From Mesorhizobium sp. AR10 (GTDB lineage Bacteria > Pseudomonadota > Alphaproteobacteria > Rhizobiales > Rhizobiaceae), in assembly GCF_024746795.1 (NCBI RefSeq), contig NZ_CP080523.1:62001-126000 (forward strand): a stretch of 64,000 nt of DNA, in the 5' to 3' direction. Every line of letters starts with the position of its first letter. Within the stretch, counting starts at the first letter, position 1. Position numbers and translations under genes: made by a program. Positions 17,512 through 26,232 of the stretch are shown piece after piece. The notes beneath the pieces are model-generated. The model did not search any database, had not been told where the DNA came from, and worked only from the letters and a program-made list of their open reading frames with translations.

Positions 17512-18278
17512 ATGTTCGACCTGAAAATCCCATTCAACCAATCCGCCCTTGATTCTATCAAGGCTGACCTCACGCGAAGCTTGCCCCACGTCAAATCCTC
17601 TCATCGGTGCGAGGCAATCGGGCGGGCTCTTGGATTCAGTACTTATGCCGCGGCTTTGGCGGCCGCGGAGACGGAGACCTATGTTACCGTGACGGTTAAC
17701 GGCGCCTCCTTCATCGGCTATCTTGGGCGGCATGATTTTGGAACCACGCCAAAGCCGCTTTATCGAGCTGCCGCGAAGACGGTTCTGTCCGACCTCGCAG
17801 TGAAACATCCAAAACTGACGATGTGGGGCATCGGTGTCGGCCGACCGCAGCAAAAACCAGACGGCAAGTTTGAGAACGAACGGGAACAGTTCAGGCGCTT
17901 CTTGGAGGCCAGGCAGGAACTGGTGAGCGCGGCGCGGCTGAAGCGTTCTTGTTGTCGCTCGCCTTCCTGACGAGGATCACTCCAACGAAGGCGGTACGCA
18001 AGGGAACCGGAAGCTATTGGGTGAAACACATCGCAGAGAACTTCGCGTGCAGCTATCCGGAAGGCGAGAAGCTGGGGCCGCGGTATGTTTCAAACGGAGC
18101 CCTAATCGCAGCCGCGATTCATGCCGGATTCCGGACAAGGGGCTACATTGATGACTATGGATATGATGACCTGAACGTCAGCTTCAACATGTCGAAACCG
18201 CTTCTTGAGGATCTGGACTGCGAGGTTCGCCCGAATGGACCTCACGCTCAAGATCGCCGGCGCCAACGTCGGGGGTAG
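17512..18278 (+). pseudogene. Hypothetical protein in two frames (single-base frameshift)
   Basis: Frame one starts MFDLKIPFNQSALDSIKADL after a GGAGATG stretch and runs to about 17950. The second half, FLTRITPTKAVRKGTGSYWV and SNGALIAAAIHAGFRTRGYI, continues one base back in another frame and ends at 18278. The second half looks like the C-terminus of a family of rhizobial and proteobacterial hypothetical proteins (a GSYxxKHxAE then a SNGALIAAA block), so the two parts are treated as one gene with a minus-one shift in the 17949-17970 overlap. Function unknown. Confidence 0.55.
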
Positions 18279-18364
18279 GCACGGAGCCAATCACAGGCGC
18301 TTGCAAAGTTGTCGAAGTTGACAAAGTTGCTCTCCTGCACCATGTTTCGATGTAGGAGATCGAT

Positions 18365-19051
18365 ATGGCACACAACCCGCAACCCAAACCTTCCTTAGCG
18401 AAGAGGTCACGTAGCAAGACGCATGAACGGACCGTCGCAATGATGACCGTAGAAGGCGATCCTGTAGCATTCTTGCAGGGTTTCGAACTTCCCGCCGGAA
18501 CGAAGATTGCGATCGTGTCGAAAAACAGTGAGTTGGTCCGAAAGATCCAACGCGCTAGCACAACGCGATTTGGCACTGTTCGCGAGGTCGCCGCCCGTCA
18601 TGTCCACAAAGTCAGAACGCCAGTTGTCAACAGCGACGCATTCAAGCCGGATGCGCGATCTCAGGCCCTTCTCGACGGGGTTCGGATCGCTCAGGAAGAT
18701 TTGCACCAGGCGGGTGGCGCCTATGATCTAGAGCAGGTCAGGACGCTAATGCAGGGCGTTTCCCGCCAGGCGATAGACAAACGGGTGCAGGAAGGCAGTC
18801 TGCTAGCTGTCCCCGGTCCCAGCAATCGCCGAAGCTACCCCACGCTCCAGTTCACCCGGAATGGCGCTGTTGTGGCGGGTCTGAAGACAGTGCGCGACGC
18901 TTTGCCGACGAGCAATCCCTGGACGGTGCTGAACTTCCTCGCCCAACCGGATCACAGGCTGGACGGGCGCAGACCCATCGACGTCCTTAAGGAAGGCAAC
19001 ATTGACCTGGTAGTCGACGCCGCGCGCAGAATGGGCACGCAGGGAGCGTGA
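18365..19051 (+). CDS. Xre/MbcA/ParS-type antitoxin
   Basis: A 228-aa protein with a GGAG site before the ATG. Residues about 100-160 hold a helical DNA-binding region (YDLEQVRTLMQGVSRQAIDK). The C-terminal NPWTVLNFLAQPDHRLDGRR then DVLKEGNIDLVVDAARRMG is the toxin-binding domain of RES-type antitoxins. It is the first gene of a pair and overlaps the RES gene at GTGA (19048-19051). Confidence 0.85.
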   Translation: MAHNPQPKPSLAKRSRSKTHERTVAMMTVEGDPVAFLQGFELPAGTKIAIVSKNSELVRKIQRASTTRFGTVREVAARHVHKVRTPVVNSDAFKPDARSQALLDGVRIAQEDLHQAGGAYDLEQVRTLMQGVSRQAIDKRVQEGSLLAVPGPSNRRSYPTLQFTRNGAVVAGLKTVRDALPTSNPWTVLNFLAQPDHRLDGRRPIDVLKEGNIDLVVDAARRMGTQGA

Positions 19052-19638
19052 GCGGGCCGCTACCGCCTTCCGATTTGGCCAAGCGAACTCCAGAGCTGGT
19101 AACGTTATCGGCAGGGGCGAACGTCTATCGCTTCTATACCGCCAGATACGAGCCGATATATTTTGACAGGTCTCGCGACGGGAGATTGAACGCGCCGGAT
19201 GCGACATACGGAGTTTTGTATGTCGCTAAGAGGTCTGAGGGCGCATTTGCCGAAACCTTCCTTAGAAGCCCAGGACGCACGCTAATTGATGCCGACCTTC
19301 TTGCAAGGAAGGCCTACGTGCGACTGCAACTTAGGTCTGACCTGTTGTTGATCAGGCTTGCTGGTCCGGGACTCGCCGTGCTCGGCGCTACCGCGGAAAT
19401 CGTCCATTCGGGTTTGCCATACGACACGTCTCAGATTTGGTCGCAGGCGTTGTCACGGCACCCCCTCAATGCTGATGGCATTGCCTACAATGCGCGTCAT
19501 GATGACGAAGAACTTTGCTATGCATTATTCGATCGATGCAAAGACGCTCTGTTCGAGGCAGAAAAGGTCTCTGAGTTGGACCAGGAGTGGTTCTGGCGTT
19601 TGGCCGGCCGATACAAGGTCGGACTCGCCCCACACTAG
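19048..19638 (+). CDS. RES-domain toxin (predicted NAD-depleting enzyme)
   Basis: A 196-aa RES-domain protein with a GTG start overlapping the antitoxin stop. The core shows VYRFYTARYEP (Arg28), GRLNAPDATYGVLYVAKRSE (Tyr58) and FAETFL (Glu69), the conserved Arg/Tyr/Glu set of the family. RES toxins characterised elsewhere degrade NAD+ and arrest growth. The pair could stabilise this region or act in defence. Confidence 0.85.
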   Translation: MSGPLPPSDLAKRTPELVTLSAGANVYRFYTARYEPIYFDRSRDGRLNAPDATYGVLYVAKRSEGAFAETFLRSPGRTLIDADLLARKAYVRLQLRSDLLLIRLAGPGLAVLGATAEIVHSGLPYDTSQIWSQALSRHPLNADGIAYNARHDDEELCYALFDRCKDALFEAEKVSELDQEWFWRLAGRYKVGLAPH

Positions 19639-19880
19639 CGGAACTGCGGCCGTTCAATTGCTAGCGTCCGTGTCGGCACCGAGGTGGAGCGTTGGGTCGC
19701 TTGGTGCCGACTAACCGTCGCCTTTCTGCGGACGTCCACGCCCGTGCCGCCATCTGGAATGCAAGTCGGTACACGCGACCATATAGTCGAACAACCGACG
19801 GGCAGGGGGATGCTACAAGGCGCGGGCACCGTGTAGCGCGGAATTGGTGCGAAATCGACCTGGGTTGTGAAGGCATTGTG

Positions 19881-20744
19881 ATGGCTAGCGAGAAGAAAAT
19901 GGAGCTCATCCCAATCAGCGATAATCCTAGCCGATTTATCGTGCGCATCGCTGATCTCGATACGTCTATTCGACGGATATTTCCGTTGCAGCGGCTGCTC
20001 GACGTGGTCAGGTCGAGAGAAATGGCGTTGGTCGCGCCGCAGCTGTGGGATGATCCACGAGAAGATCCGGCCGCGCTTTGCATGCTGGACGGAACTCAAC
20101 ACATCCCGGGCAAGTGCCAGCGATCTCTGGCGACCTATCTGGCTCCCGCCTGGGCACAATGCTGGTCGCTGAACCCCGGTTCCGATACCTTACTGAGGGC
20201 GTACTCCCGCGTGAAGTTGGACCCGCAAACCCGACGCAACACGGATCGGGCGAATGAGGGCGTGACCGTGACAACCACGATCCGGCGTCTGCTGGCTGCT
20301 GCTGAAGGATGGCACGCAGTCGGCGCGGACGGCCATGTCGTGGCGGGCAGGGTCGAGTATCTGAATGACCAGCAAATCTGGCAGCGTATCGTGAACGTGT
20401 GCAACGGCGAGCACGGCCCCAAGTTCTTCTGTACCGTGCAGGGGCGCGCGGAGGCACTCCTGTGGAAGCGGGACTACTTCGGTCATGAGCAGGAAATGCG
20501 TCTACTTCTGATCGGCCGGTCTTGGCGCCAAGATGAACCATCGCCGAAAGTTCGGCCCATGAAGATCGATCCCAATGCCTTATTCACTTCAATTAGTTTC
20601 GATCCGAGACTTCAACCTTTCGAAATGAATGAACGGGACGCAGAGTTGCGGGAGGCCGGTTATTCAGGCGAAATCATCCGCGATCACAGCTATCAGAAGA
20701 TCCTCTCCTTGCTTGTCATGTTGCGCGATTGGTCCGCTCCATAG
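19881..20744 (+). CDS. DUF2971-family protein
   Basis: A 287-aa protein read from an ATG at 19881; an upstream in-frame ATG at 19692 gives a low-complexity leader and is less likely. The DUF2971 pattern is visible: FPLQRLLDVVRSREMALVAP near the start, AQCWSL, then KRDYFGHEQEMRLLLIG and SISFDPRLQPFE. The family is of unknown biochemistry and recurs in mobile and defence-rich regions. No operon partner. Confidence 0.75.
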   Translation: MASEKKMELIPISDNPSRFIVRIADLDTSIRRIFPLQRLLDVVRSREMALVAPQLWDDPREDPAALCMLDGTQHIPGKCQRSLATYLAPAWAQCWSLNPGSDTLLRAYSRVKLDPQTRRNTDRANEGVTVTTTIRRLLAAAEGWHAVGADGHVVAGRVEYLNDQQIWQRIVNVCNGEHGPKFFCTVQGRAEALLWKRDYFGHEQEMRLLLIGRSWRQDEPSPKVRPMKIDPNALFTSISFDPRLQPFEMNERDAELREAGYSGEIIRDHSYQKILSLLVMLRDWSAP

Positions 20745-21131
20745 CGGGAGCAACAGCACAACGTGCCGCATGGCTATGCGGCGCGGGCTATCGCGGACAT
20801 TGAAGTCGCCACTGCCATTGCCCATCACAAGGCGACGTCCTTCCCGGGAAGGACAGCGGCAGCGCGACACGCATGTCACGAGTCACAGCTCCCTCACCAA
20901 GCCCCAATCACAGATTTCGATCATTGTCCGAACAAAGGCTACTCCAAACCAACAGATGTCGCTGTCTCAATGATCGTTTTGCGCCCAATGCAGGTCGTTC
21001 GACCGTTTCTGCTAAAATCCTGCAAGCGAACGTTCGTCTGGGCATCTCTGGTCCAACCAGGTAGTCAGGGACGGGGCTTTGCCGACCTAGAATTCAAACC
21101 CGAGTGATCGGGTGGTGTCTCCGACCAATCT
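20745..21131. other. Intergenic, no gene recognised
   Basis: Convergent space between the DUF2971 gene and the caspase-FGE gene. The frames present have no recognisable domains. No clear terminator hairpin was seen. Confidence 0.5.
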
Positions 21132-22703
21132 TTAGGCCGTTGCCGGAATGCCGTAGCCCTCCAGCGATCGACGCGGCGACCTCCGAAGTGCGGACGACGC
21201 GCGGGCTCGAATCTCGGTCGGCATGGCGTCGAGATCGATCAGGGCAGCGAGCCGGAAACCTAGATCGTAGTGCCGAGTGTATGAGCTTTCTTCGAGCACG
21301 CCTACCGCAAGGACCGGGCGAATAACGCCGAGATCGTCAAGAAATCCACCGCCGCGCAATTCCTGATTTCGCTCACGCCAGTTCGGAGCGGCATCGACAC
21401 CGAGCGCGATATCGCCCCCCGTAAAGTCGGCACTGGTCCATTCCCACACATTGCCGAACAGGTCCCTTGCCCCATAACGGTTTGGCTGCCTCGACGGATC
21501 ATCGACGGCCGATGGCGCTTTTGCCTTATGGTGGATATCTTCCCGGAGCCAAAGGCGCTTGTCGAACGACGGATAGGGATGGCCAAATGCGGCCATGTCC
21601 CAAATGTCGGGGGGCGCGACTGTTATGTGTAGGCGGGGTCCGTTCTTCCGGCTCAACCATGACGCATATTCCATCGCATCCTGCAGACTGACACAAACGA
21701 CAGGTTTCTCGGGTGCGGAGAAATCCGGATGACGCCAGGGTTTGAAGCCTTCGATCCAATAATCGGGACCGTCATTGTTAAATGACCTCCCGCGAGGCTG
21801 ATGATGGCGGGTGCCTTTGACGAACTCGCGATATTGGCCGTTGGTCACGGGAGTCGTTCCGATCAGCCAGATTTGATGGCCGCCTTCCTCTAGGAGGCGA
21901 ACCGGGACGAATTTATGCCCATTCGCACCCGTAACTTCAACTCTCGGCCAGTCCGTCGGATCGCGCGTAATGTACAAACGACCACGCTCGCGGCCATAGA
22001 TGAAGGGGACCGGTACAGCGTCCTCGACGTCGCGATTGCGCTCGCGCGCCTGAAAAGTCAGCCACTCCTGCAGGTCCCGGAGGTCGATCGCGCCGTCGCC
22101 GTCGACGTCACCGGCCATCGTATCGCTCTCAAGGGCGTCGCATATTGTGGCGCTCAAAAAGCTGCCACCGAGCTCGTCGAACTCGCGAGCCTTTTCTAGC
22201 CGGTCGCTCGCCAGTAAGGCCACGAAGGACGCTGCTTCGGCATCTTCTCGGCTTACCATCGCCTTCATGTCAACCTCGACCTGGTCCTTGAACCGGCTGT
22301 CGGCGAATACCATGCCGGCATGGCAGCAATCTAGGATCAGAAGCTTGTGGCGCGCCTTGCAGAACCGCATCGACCGGACGATCGAGTCAACATGCATGGC
22401 CGAGGTCAGGGGCTTTTCCGCTGATGTCTCGTCGAGCATGAGCAACAATGCTGCGCGATCGATGAACCCATGTCCGGAAAAATAGACGACAAAGGTGTCA
22501 GCGTCGGTGCAATTTTGTGCGACCTCGTCGATCGCATCCTCAATGCCGTTGCGCGTACAGCCCTTGCCGAGCCGCCTCACCGAAAAGTTGCAGCGCTCAC
22601 TCTCCAGAGCTGCCGAAAACCTTTCGGCATCGCTTTCCGCGTAGCGCAAGGAGCCGGCGGTTGCAGGACCGTTTGACGCGAAAGTGACCGCGTAACGCGC
22701 CAT
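21132..22703 (-). CDS. Caspase-like protease with EF-hand segment and FGE-sulfatase domain
   Basis: A 523-aa protein starting MARYAVTFASNGP. Its ATG shares one base with the upstream stop (TAATG), so translation is coupled. Residues 1-190 are a caspase/metacaspase-type peptidase: catalytic His78 in VVYFSGHGF and Cys127 in LLILDCCHAG. Residues 198-215 (AGDVDGDGAIDLRDLQEWL) form an EF-hand/dockerin-like calcium loop. Residues about 262-490 are a formylglycine-generating-enzyme-type domain (IGTTPVTNGQYREFV, FGNVWEWTSADF, LRGGGFLDD, LGFRLA). In bacterial conflict systems caspases act as suicide or processing proteases, and FGE-type domains often serve as binding modules. The start was set at 22703 because the family begins MA-RYA. 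Targets are unknown; the CHAT protease operon lies 4 kb away. Confidence 0.88.
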   Translation of the reverse strand: MARYAVTFASNGPATAGSLRYAESDAERFSAALESERCNFSVRRLGKGCTRNGIEDAIDEVAQNCTDADTFVVYFSGHGFIDRAALLLMLDETSAEKPLTSAMHVDSIVRSMRFCKARHKLLILDCCHAGMVFADSRFKDQVEVDMKAMVSREDAEAASFVALLASDRLEKAREFDELGGSFLSATICDALESDTMAGDVDGDGAIDLRDLQEWLTFQARERNRDVEDAVPVPFIYGRERGRLYITRDPTDWPRVEVTGANGHKFVPVRLLEEGGHQIWLIGTTPVTNGQYREFVKGTRHHQPRGRSFNNDGPDYWIEGFKPWRHPDFSAPEKPVVCVSLQDAMEYASWLSRKNGPRLHITVAPPDIWDMAAFGHPYPSFDKRLWLREDIHHKAKAPSAVDDPSRQPNRYGARDLFGNVWEWTSADFTGGDIALGVDAAPNWRERNQELRGGGFLDDLGVIRPVLAVGVLEESSYTRHYDLGFRLAALIDLDAMPTEIRARASSALRRSPRRSLEGYGIPATA

Positions 22704-23128
22704 TAGTTGGACTCGAAAGAAATCTCGATGCCGAAGCCCTTCACGACGACCTTGTCGGCGCCGACATTGCTCCGCTCGGTCTCGCGCCATTCCATGATCG
22801 GGTTACCGTTAGCGTCGAAGGCTGACTTGTCCTCAGCATCCTTTACTTGAACTAGCTGCCGCTCGCGAATGACGGGCGTCTTGCCCGAGATATTGCGGAT
22901 GAGTTCGCGCAAAAGCGGTGTCGCAATGGCTATGGCGGCAGCTGATGCCAGGATAATGGTAGCCGGCTCCTTATGACCTAAGCCCACAGTTGCGGGATCC
23001 TCCCCGAGGGTGATCCGTGCATCAACTTTCGCCTTGGCGAGAAGTTCAGCGATGTCAATGTCGTTGTCGGTGAGAAAAGCCGCGACCTGCGGCGAAAGTG
23101 ACAGATAGACGCGATCCTGCCCTTCCAT
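22703..23128 (-). CDS. Small membrane-helix protein coupled to the caspase gene
   Basis: A 141-aa protein. A helical N-terminal segment (VYLSLSPQVAAFLTDNDIDI) is followed by one hydrophobic helix, PATIILASAAAIAIATPLLR (about 76-95), and a beta-rich tail (VIRERQLVQVKDAED, VVVKGFGIEISFESN). Its layout resembles the small helix-bearing partners found next to caspase and other effectors in bacterial conflict operons; I could not confirm the family. The TAATG junction with the caspase gene indicates a two-gene operon, presumably with the protease recruited by or to this protein at the membrane. Confidence 0.65.
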   Translation of the reverse strand: MEGQDRVYLSLSPQVAAFLTDNDIDIAELLAKAKVDARITLGEDPATVGLGHKEPATIILASAAAIAIATPLLRELIRNISGKTPVIRERQLVQVKDAEDKSAFDANGNPIMEWRETERSNVGADKVVVKGFGIEISFESN

Positions 23129-23738
23129 GAGCGCTCCCCTCGAACGAAATACGGCCCACAGTCATACGCGAAATGATGCATGAGGCCGTCCAGCACAAAC
23201 TGCTTCACGAACTCTATCACAATGATCGCGCTTTGTCGCATTCCGAGGAACCTGGAGAACCGGCAAATTCATCACGAGATCTGACCGATCGCGCGCCAGC
23301 CTTGTCGCACAGCAACGTGCCGTTCGGATTGTCAGCTTCCTCCCTTTGCGCAGATAAACCTGCCGGTCGCTAACGGACATAGGCGGCCGTGCAGCAACGC
23401 GCCCCATCTAAGCCATTCACGGCTGCGCTCGTTGATCCCAAAAGTCGCTCTTCGTTAATCCGCGCTGCCAAGTTCGTCAGACTGGTTCCGAACACTGGCG
23501 ATAGTCCGCTTGCGAGAGATCGTGAGGCAAGATCCGACTTGCGGCCGAAACGAGACTGACGCACGATTAAAGACGTTGCAGAACCCTATCGCGTCCCGGT
23601 CTGCTGTGACGCTGGACGAATCGAGCGACGCGGTCAATCCAGGTGCCGAAGTTGTCAAATTCCATCGTTACGTTAACGAACCAGTATCAATGACCGTGCC
23701 GACAATATGACCGTGCTTATTGATTTTGGAGACGAGCC
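23129..23738. other. Divergent intergenic region of the caspase operon and the 250-aa gene
   Basis: About 610 bases with no recognisable gene; short frames on both strands lack family features or ribosome sites. It should hold the promoters of both flanking units. GGAGACGAGCC precedes the 23739 ATG. Confidence 0.5.
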
Positions 23739-24491
23739 ATGCCGACCGATCAGCAATATGGGGCCAGCATCCGGAACGAGACGACCTTGTTCGCGAACTG
23801 GCCGCCCAATGCCCCGCGCGAGATCGGCGACTTCGGGCGGGTCAACGGCGCGCTGTTCGAGTTCTTCGGACATCTCAATCCCGAAGAAATCGAGATGCTG
23901 GGATCGCGGGAGAGCCCGTCGCCGGTGGGCTATGACATCATGATCAAGTCGACGCGATCGCTTAACGCGCACCTGTCTGCGGAGGCGAAAGCGAAGGTCG
24001 CTGACGGCAAGGCTTTGCTCGAGATCAAGTTCACGTCCGAGAAAGGCGTCGTCTTCGCCGCGCCGTCGGTCACGATCACCGAGATTGCCAGCCTGCAGGC
24101 GCTTGGCCACATGCTCAACAAACGGCGTCTTGAGGGCAATTGGGACACAGACCACGCCGTCGTCGTCCAGGTGAGCAAAGCGGACAGCGCGACGATCCTG
24201 CTGTCGAATCAGGAAGGCGCCGGGATCGACTTCGAGGTAGCTGCGAACGCCCCGGTCAACGCTCAGCTCGTCGCGAAGCTCGATGCCGGCGCGTCGGTGG
24301 TCGACTCGCGCGGCGTCGGTATCAAGATCATCGGCGAGGGCCCGCTGACCCCGCTGTTCAAGCTGGCCTATCTCAAGCGGCGGATCTTTGGTGACCCCAA
24401 AATCGTCTATCGCGAGGCGTTGGCACCAAATTCGCCCAACGATCCCGAAATCCACGAGGTCGACGACGAGTATGTGCTGGCCGTGCTCTAG
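23739..24491 (+). CDS. Unknown 250-aa beta-rich protein between protease operons, candidate effector
   Basis: Starts MPTDQQYGASIRNETTLF with a GGAGACG site upstream. No named family was recognised. It has no signal peptide, no cysteine and no clear membrane helix. The sequence alternates amphipathic strands (YDIMIKSTRSLNAHLS, ALLEIKFTSEKGVVFA, DHAVVVQVSKADSATILLS, SRGVGIKIIGEGPL) with a helical insert (ITEIASLQALGHMLNKRRLE). Its stop overlaps the convergent ASCH stop by four bases. Length, beta content and the neighbouring caspase allow a pore-forming, gasdermin-like fold, but that is only a structural guess. A substrate or regulator of the adjacent proteases is equally possible. Confidence 0.7.
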   Translation: MPTDQQYGASIRNETTLFANWPPNAPREIGDFGRVNGALFEFFGHLNPEEIEMLGSRESPSPVGYDIMIKSTRSLNAHLSAEAKAKVADGKALLEIKFTSEKGVVFAAPSVTITEIASLQALGHMLNKRRLEGNWDTDHAVVVQVSKADSATILLSNQEGAGIDFEVAANAPVNAQLVAKLDAGASVVDSRGVGIKIIGEGPLTPLFKLAYLKRRIFGDPKIVYREALAPNSPNDPEIHEVDDEYVLAVL

Positions 24492-24916
24492 GTCGCGCGG
24501 CCGACGATAAGACGTGCGCGTAGCTGCCGCACTACGGCATCGTCGATCTCAAACAGCTTGAGCTTACCCGGTGCGGGCACTGGCTCGGCCAGCCGCTCCG
24601 GTGACGACAGGATCCAGGCGAGCATGCCTGGCTCGTAACGTCCGGAACCGAGATGCTTGCTCCGCCAAAGCTCCCAGCGTGCGGCATCGATCGGAGAGAT
24701 GCTTTCCAGCATGACGCGACCGACAAAGAAGCCGCGCGGGGGATTCGACACGCCCATGCGGCGATCGAGGTCCGGGTCGGCGGACTTCCCGGTATGGAGC
24801 CAAAAGCGACCCCGGTAGTCCGTGTCCCATGTGCGCACCTCGATTGTCTTGCGACCCTGAAGGATGAGCTCGGCCCAGGGCTGCCGGATACTCAGCGCGA
24901 GATTGGGATCGCTCAT
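24488..24916 (-). CDS. ASCH-domain protein
   Basis: A 142-aa protein that is almost entirely ASCH domain: LALSIRQPWAELILQGRKTI then EVRTWDTDYRGRFWLHTG, and the central GFFVGRVMLESI. ASCH folds are PUA-like and bind or cleave modified RNA nucleotides; some are RNases. Its ATG overlaps the QueC-like stop (ATGA), making it the last gene of the CHAT operon. Association with a deazaguanine-type enzyme suggests recognition of a modified base or conjugate, which is inference. Confidence 0.88.
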   Translation of the reverse strand: MSDPNLALSIRQPWAELILQGRKTIEVRTWDTDYRGRFWLHTGKSADPDLDRRMGVSNPPRGFFVGRVMLESISPIDAARWELWRSKHLGSGRYEPGMLAWILSSPERLAEPVPAPGKLKLFEIDDAVVRQLRARLIVGRAT

Positions 24917-26232
24917 TTCGTGCGAGCCTTTCGCTGCTTGTTGCCGTTATTACTGCCGTGCGAGATGCCGAAGGTGTTGCAAAACTCGCCGGCGAAGCGA
25001 CGCAGCACGCCTGCCACGAGCGCTTCATCCGGACCGTCCACCTCGTCGATCAGTGCCCGCGCCTCGGGCGCGAGATCGTCGATGAGCGCGGTATCATTTG
25101 GTGCGCTCAGCGCGATATCGATCAACTCCAGATAACCGCGAAATGTGATACCGACGACCGGATGCTCGCCATATCGCGGGTCTGTCAGGTCGAACGCATA
25201 GCCCGGCCAATCGGGCCAGGCTCCGGCCGCTGCTTCCATTGGCCGAGCCGTGCGGCGGACGATGCACGGTGTGCAGACGCCGCACGGCTGACCATTCGCC
25301 TTAACAAGACCGCCGACTTTCGGCTGGAACAGGTACCAGCAGGTCTCCGTCCGGCGGAACAACTTCTCGGCCCGCGCCGCGCCGAGGGCGGCGACCAGAG
25401 TCTCGCCAACCTCGCGTTTGGTGAGCGGCAGGAACGGGTTGAGGATGGTGAAGCTGCCGCCGAACACGGCGTCAAAGAGCTTGACGATCCGCCGGTGGGT
25501 TTCGGGATGGGCATGGCGTGTTGTGATGAAATTTCCCGATTGCGGCACCGCGGTACCTAGCACGCCATTTTCATATTGGACGATCCGTCGCGCGCCGTAG
25601 CTCTCGGCGACCGCGGCGCCGAGAGACAGGAACATGAAGGAGCGAATGAGATTCATTCCTTCCCTGCCGCGCCGCCCAGTTAAACGCCATTGCGTAGGCA
25701 GGTGATATCCAAGTTCGGCAGCCAATTCGCTCTGGAGCCTGGCCTGACCGTGATAGAAGGACACGAGCTGGATGGGGTCGCGTGCGCCTGCGTGCGAGCC
25801 GGCGCCGCTCAAACTGTCCATACCACCCGAGAACAGCGTTATCTGATCGACCTTCCGTTCGTCGGGCTCGGGGTGGATGAATTCGACGGCATCAGATCGC
25901 GCATAGAACGTCGGAATCCAGCGCGCGCGGTTCAAGAAGCCGAGGCAGGAAGCGAGCAGAGGTCCACCGGTCGAGGTCCAGAAGTCGGGATCGCGGACCG
26001 GGATATCCAGTTCCCATCGCACCGCAGGGTCTGTCGGGCGTCTGCGGATTTGGGATTCAATCCTGTAGATGGCACCAGCGAGGTCGATGAGATCGCGGCC
26101 CCGCGCGGACAGTTCGCGCGGACCGAATGGTCCGTGTAATGTCCATACGGGATCGGCGCCGAAGTCGAAGATGGCCTTGCGCAGCGGCAGTCCCTTGCGG
26201 ACGCCATGGACCGTGCAGGTGAACTGGCTCAT
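24913..26232 (-). CDS. QueC-like PP-loop enzyme (QatC/Cap9-type) in a CHAT operon
   Basis: A 439-aa protein from MSQFTCTVHG. Its ATG overlaps the stop of the glycine-rich gene (ATGA). The PP-loop ATPase motif SGGMDS lies at 135-140. Four cysteines, Cys298, Cys317, Cys320 and Cys323 (TETCWY and QPCGVCTPC), reproduce the QueC zinc site. VQYENGVLGTAVPQ and FITTRHAHPETHR (about 218-246) are like the extended QueC relatives of Qat and type IV CBASS defence. True QueC is about 230 aa and makes preQ0 from CDG; the extra N-terminal 130 residues and C-terminal domain set this one apart. No queD, queE or queF lies nearby, so queuosine synthesis is unlikely. A role in conjugating a deazaguanine-type group to a protein or nucleic acid is inferred. 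Confidence 0.88.
   Translation of the reverse strand: MSQFTCTVHGVRKGLPLRKAIFDFGADPVWTLHGPFGPRELSARGRDLIDLAGAIYRIESQIRRRPTDPAVRWELDIPVRDPDFWTSTGGPLLASCLGFLNRARWIPTFYARSDAVEFIHPEPDERKVDQITLFSGGMDSLSGAGSHAGARDPIQLVSFYHGQARLQSELAAELGYHLPTQWRLTGRRGREGMNLIRSFMFLSLGAAVAESYGARRIVQYENGVLGTAVPQSGNFITTRHAHPETHRRIVKLFDAVFGGSFTILNPFLPLTKREVGETLVAALGAARAEKLFRRTETCWYLFQPKVGGLVKANGQPCGVCTPCIVRRTARPMEAAAGAWPDWPGYAFDLTDPRYGEHPVVGITFRGYLELIDIALSAPNDTALIDDLAPEARALIDEVDGPDEALVAGVLRRFAGEFCNTFGISHGSNNGNKQRKARTK

Noticed and set aside
23739..24491. A confident bacterial gasdermin call
   Set aside because: No N-terminal Cys for lipidation and no sequence motif I can defend. Kept only as a low-confidence structural hypothesis.
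24913..26232. Queuosine or archaeosine biosynthesis by the QueC-like gene
   Set aside because: No queD, queE, queF or tgt gene is nearby, the protein is about twice the usual QueC length, and it is translationally coupled to protease and glycine-rich genes instead.
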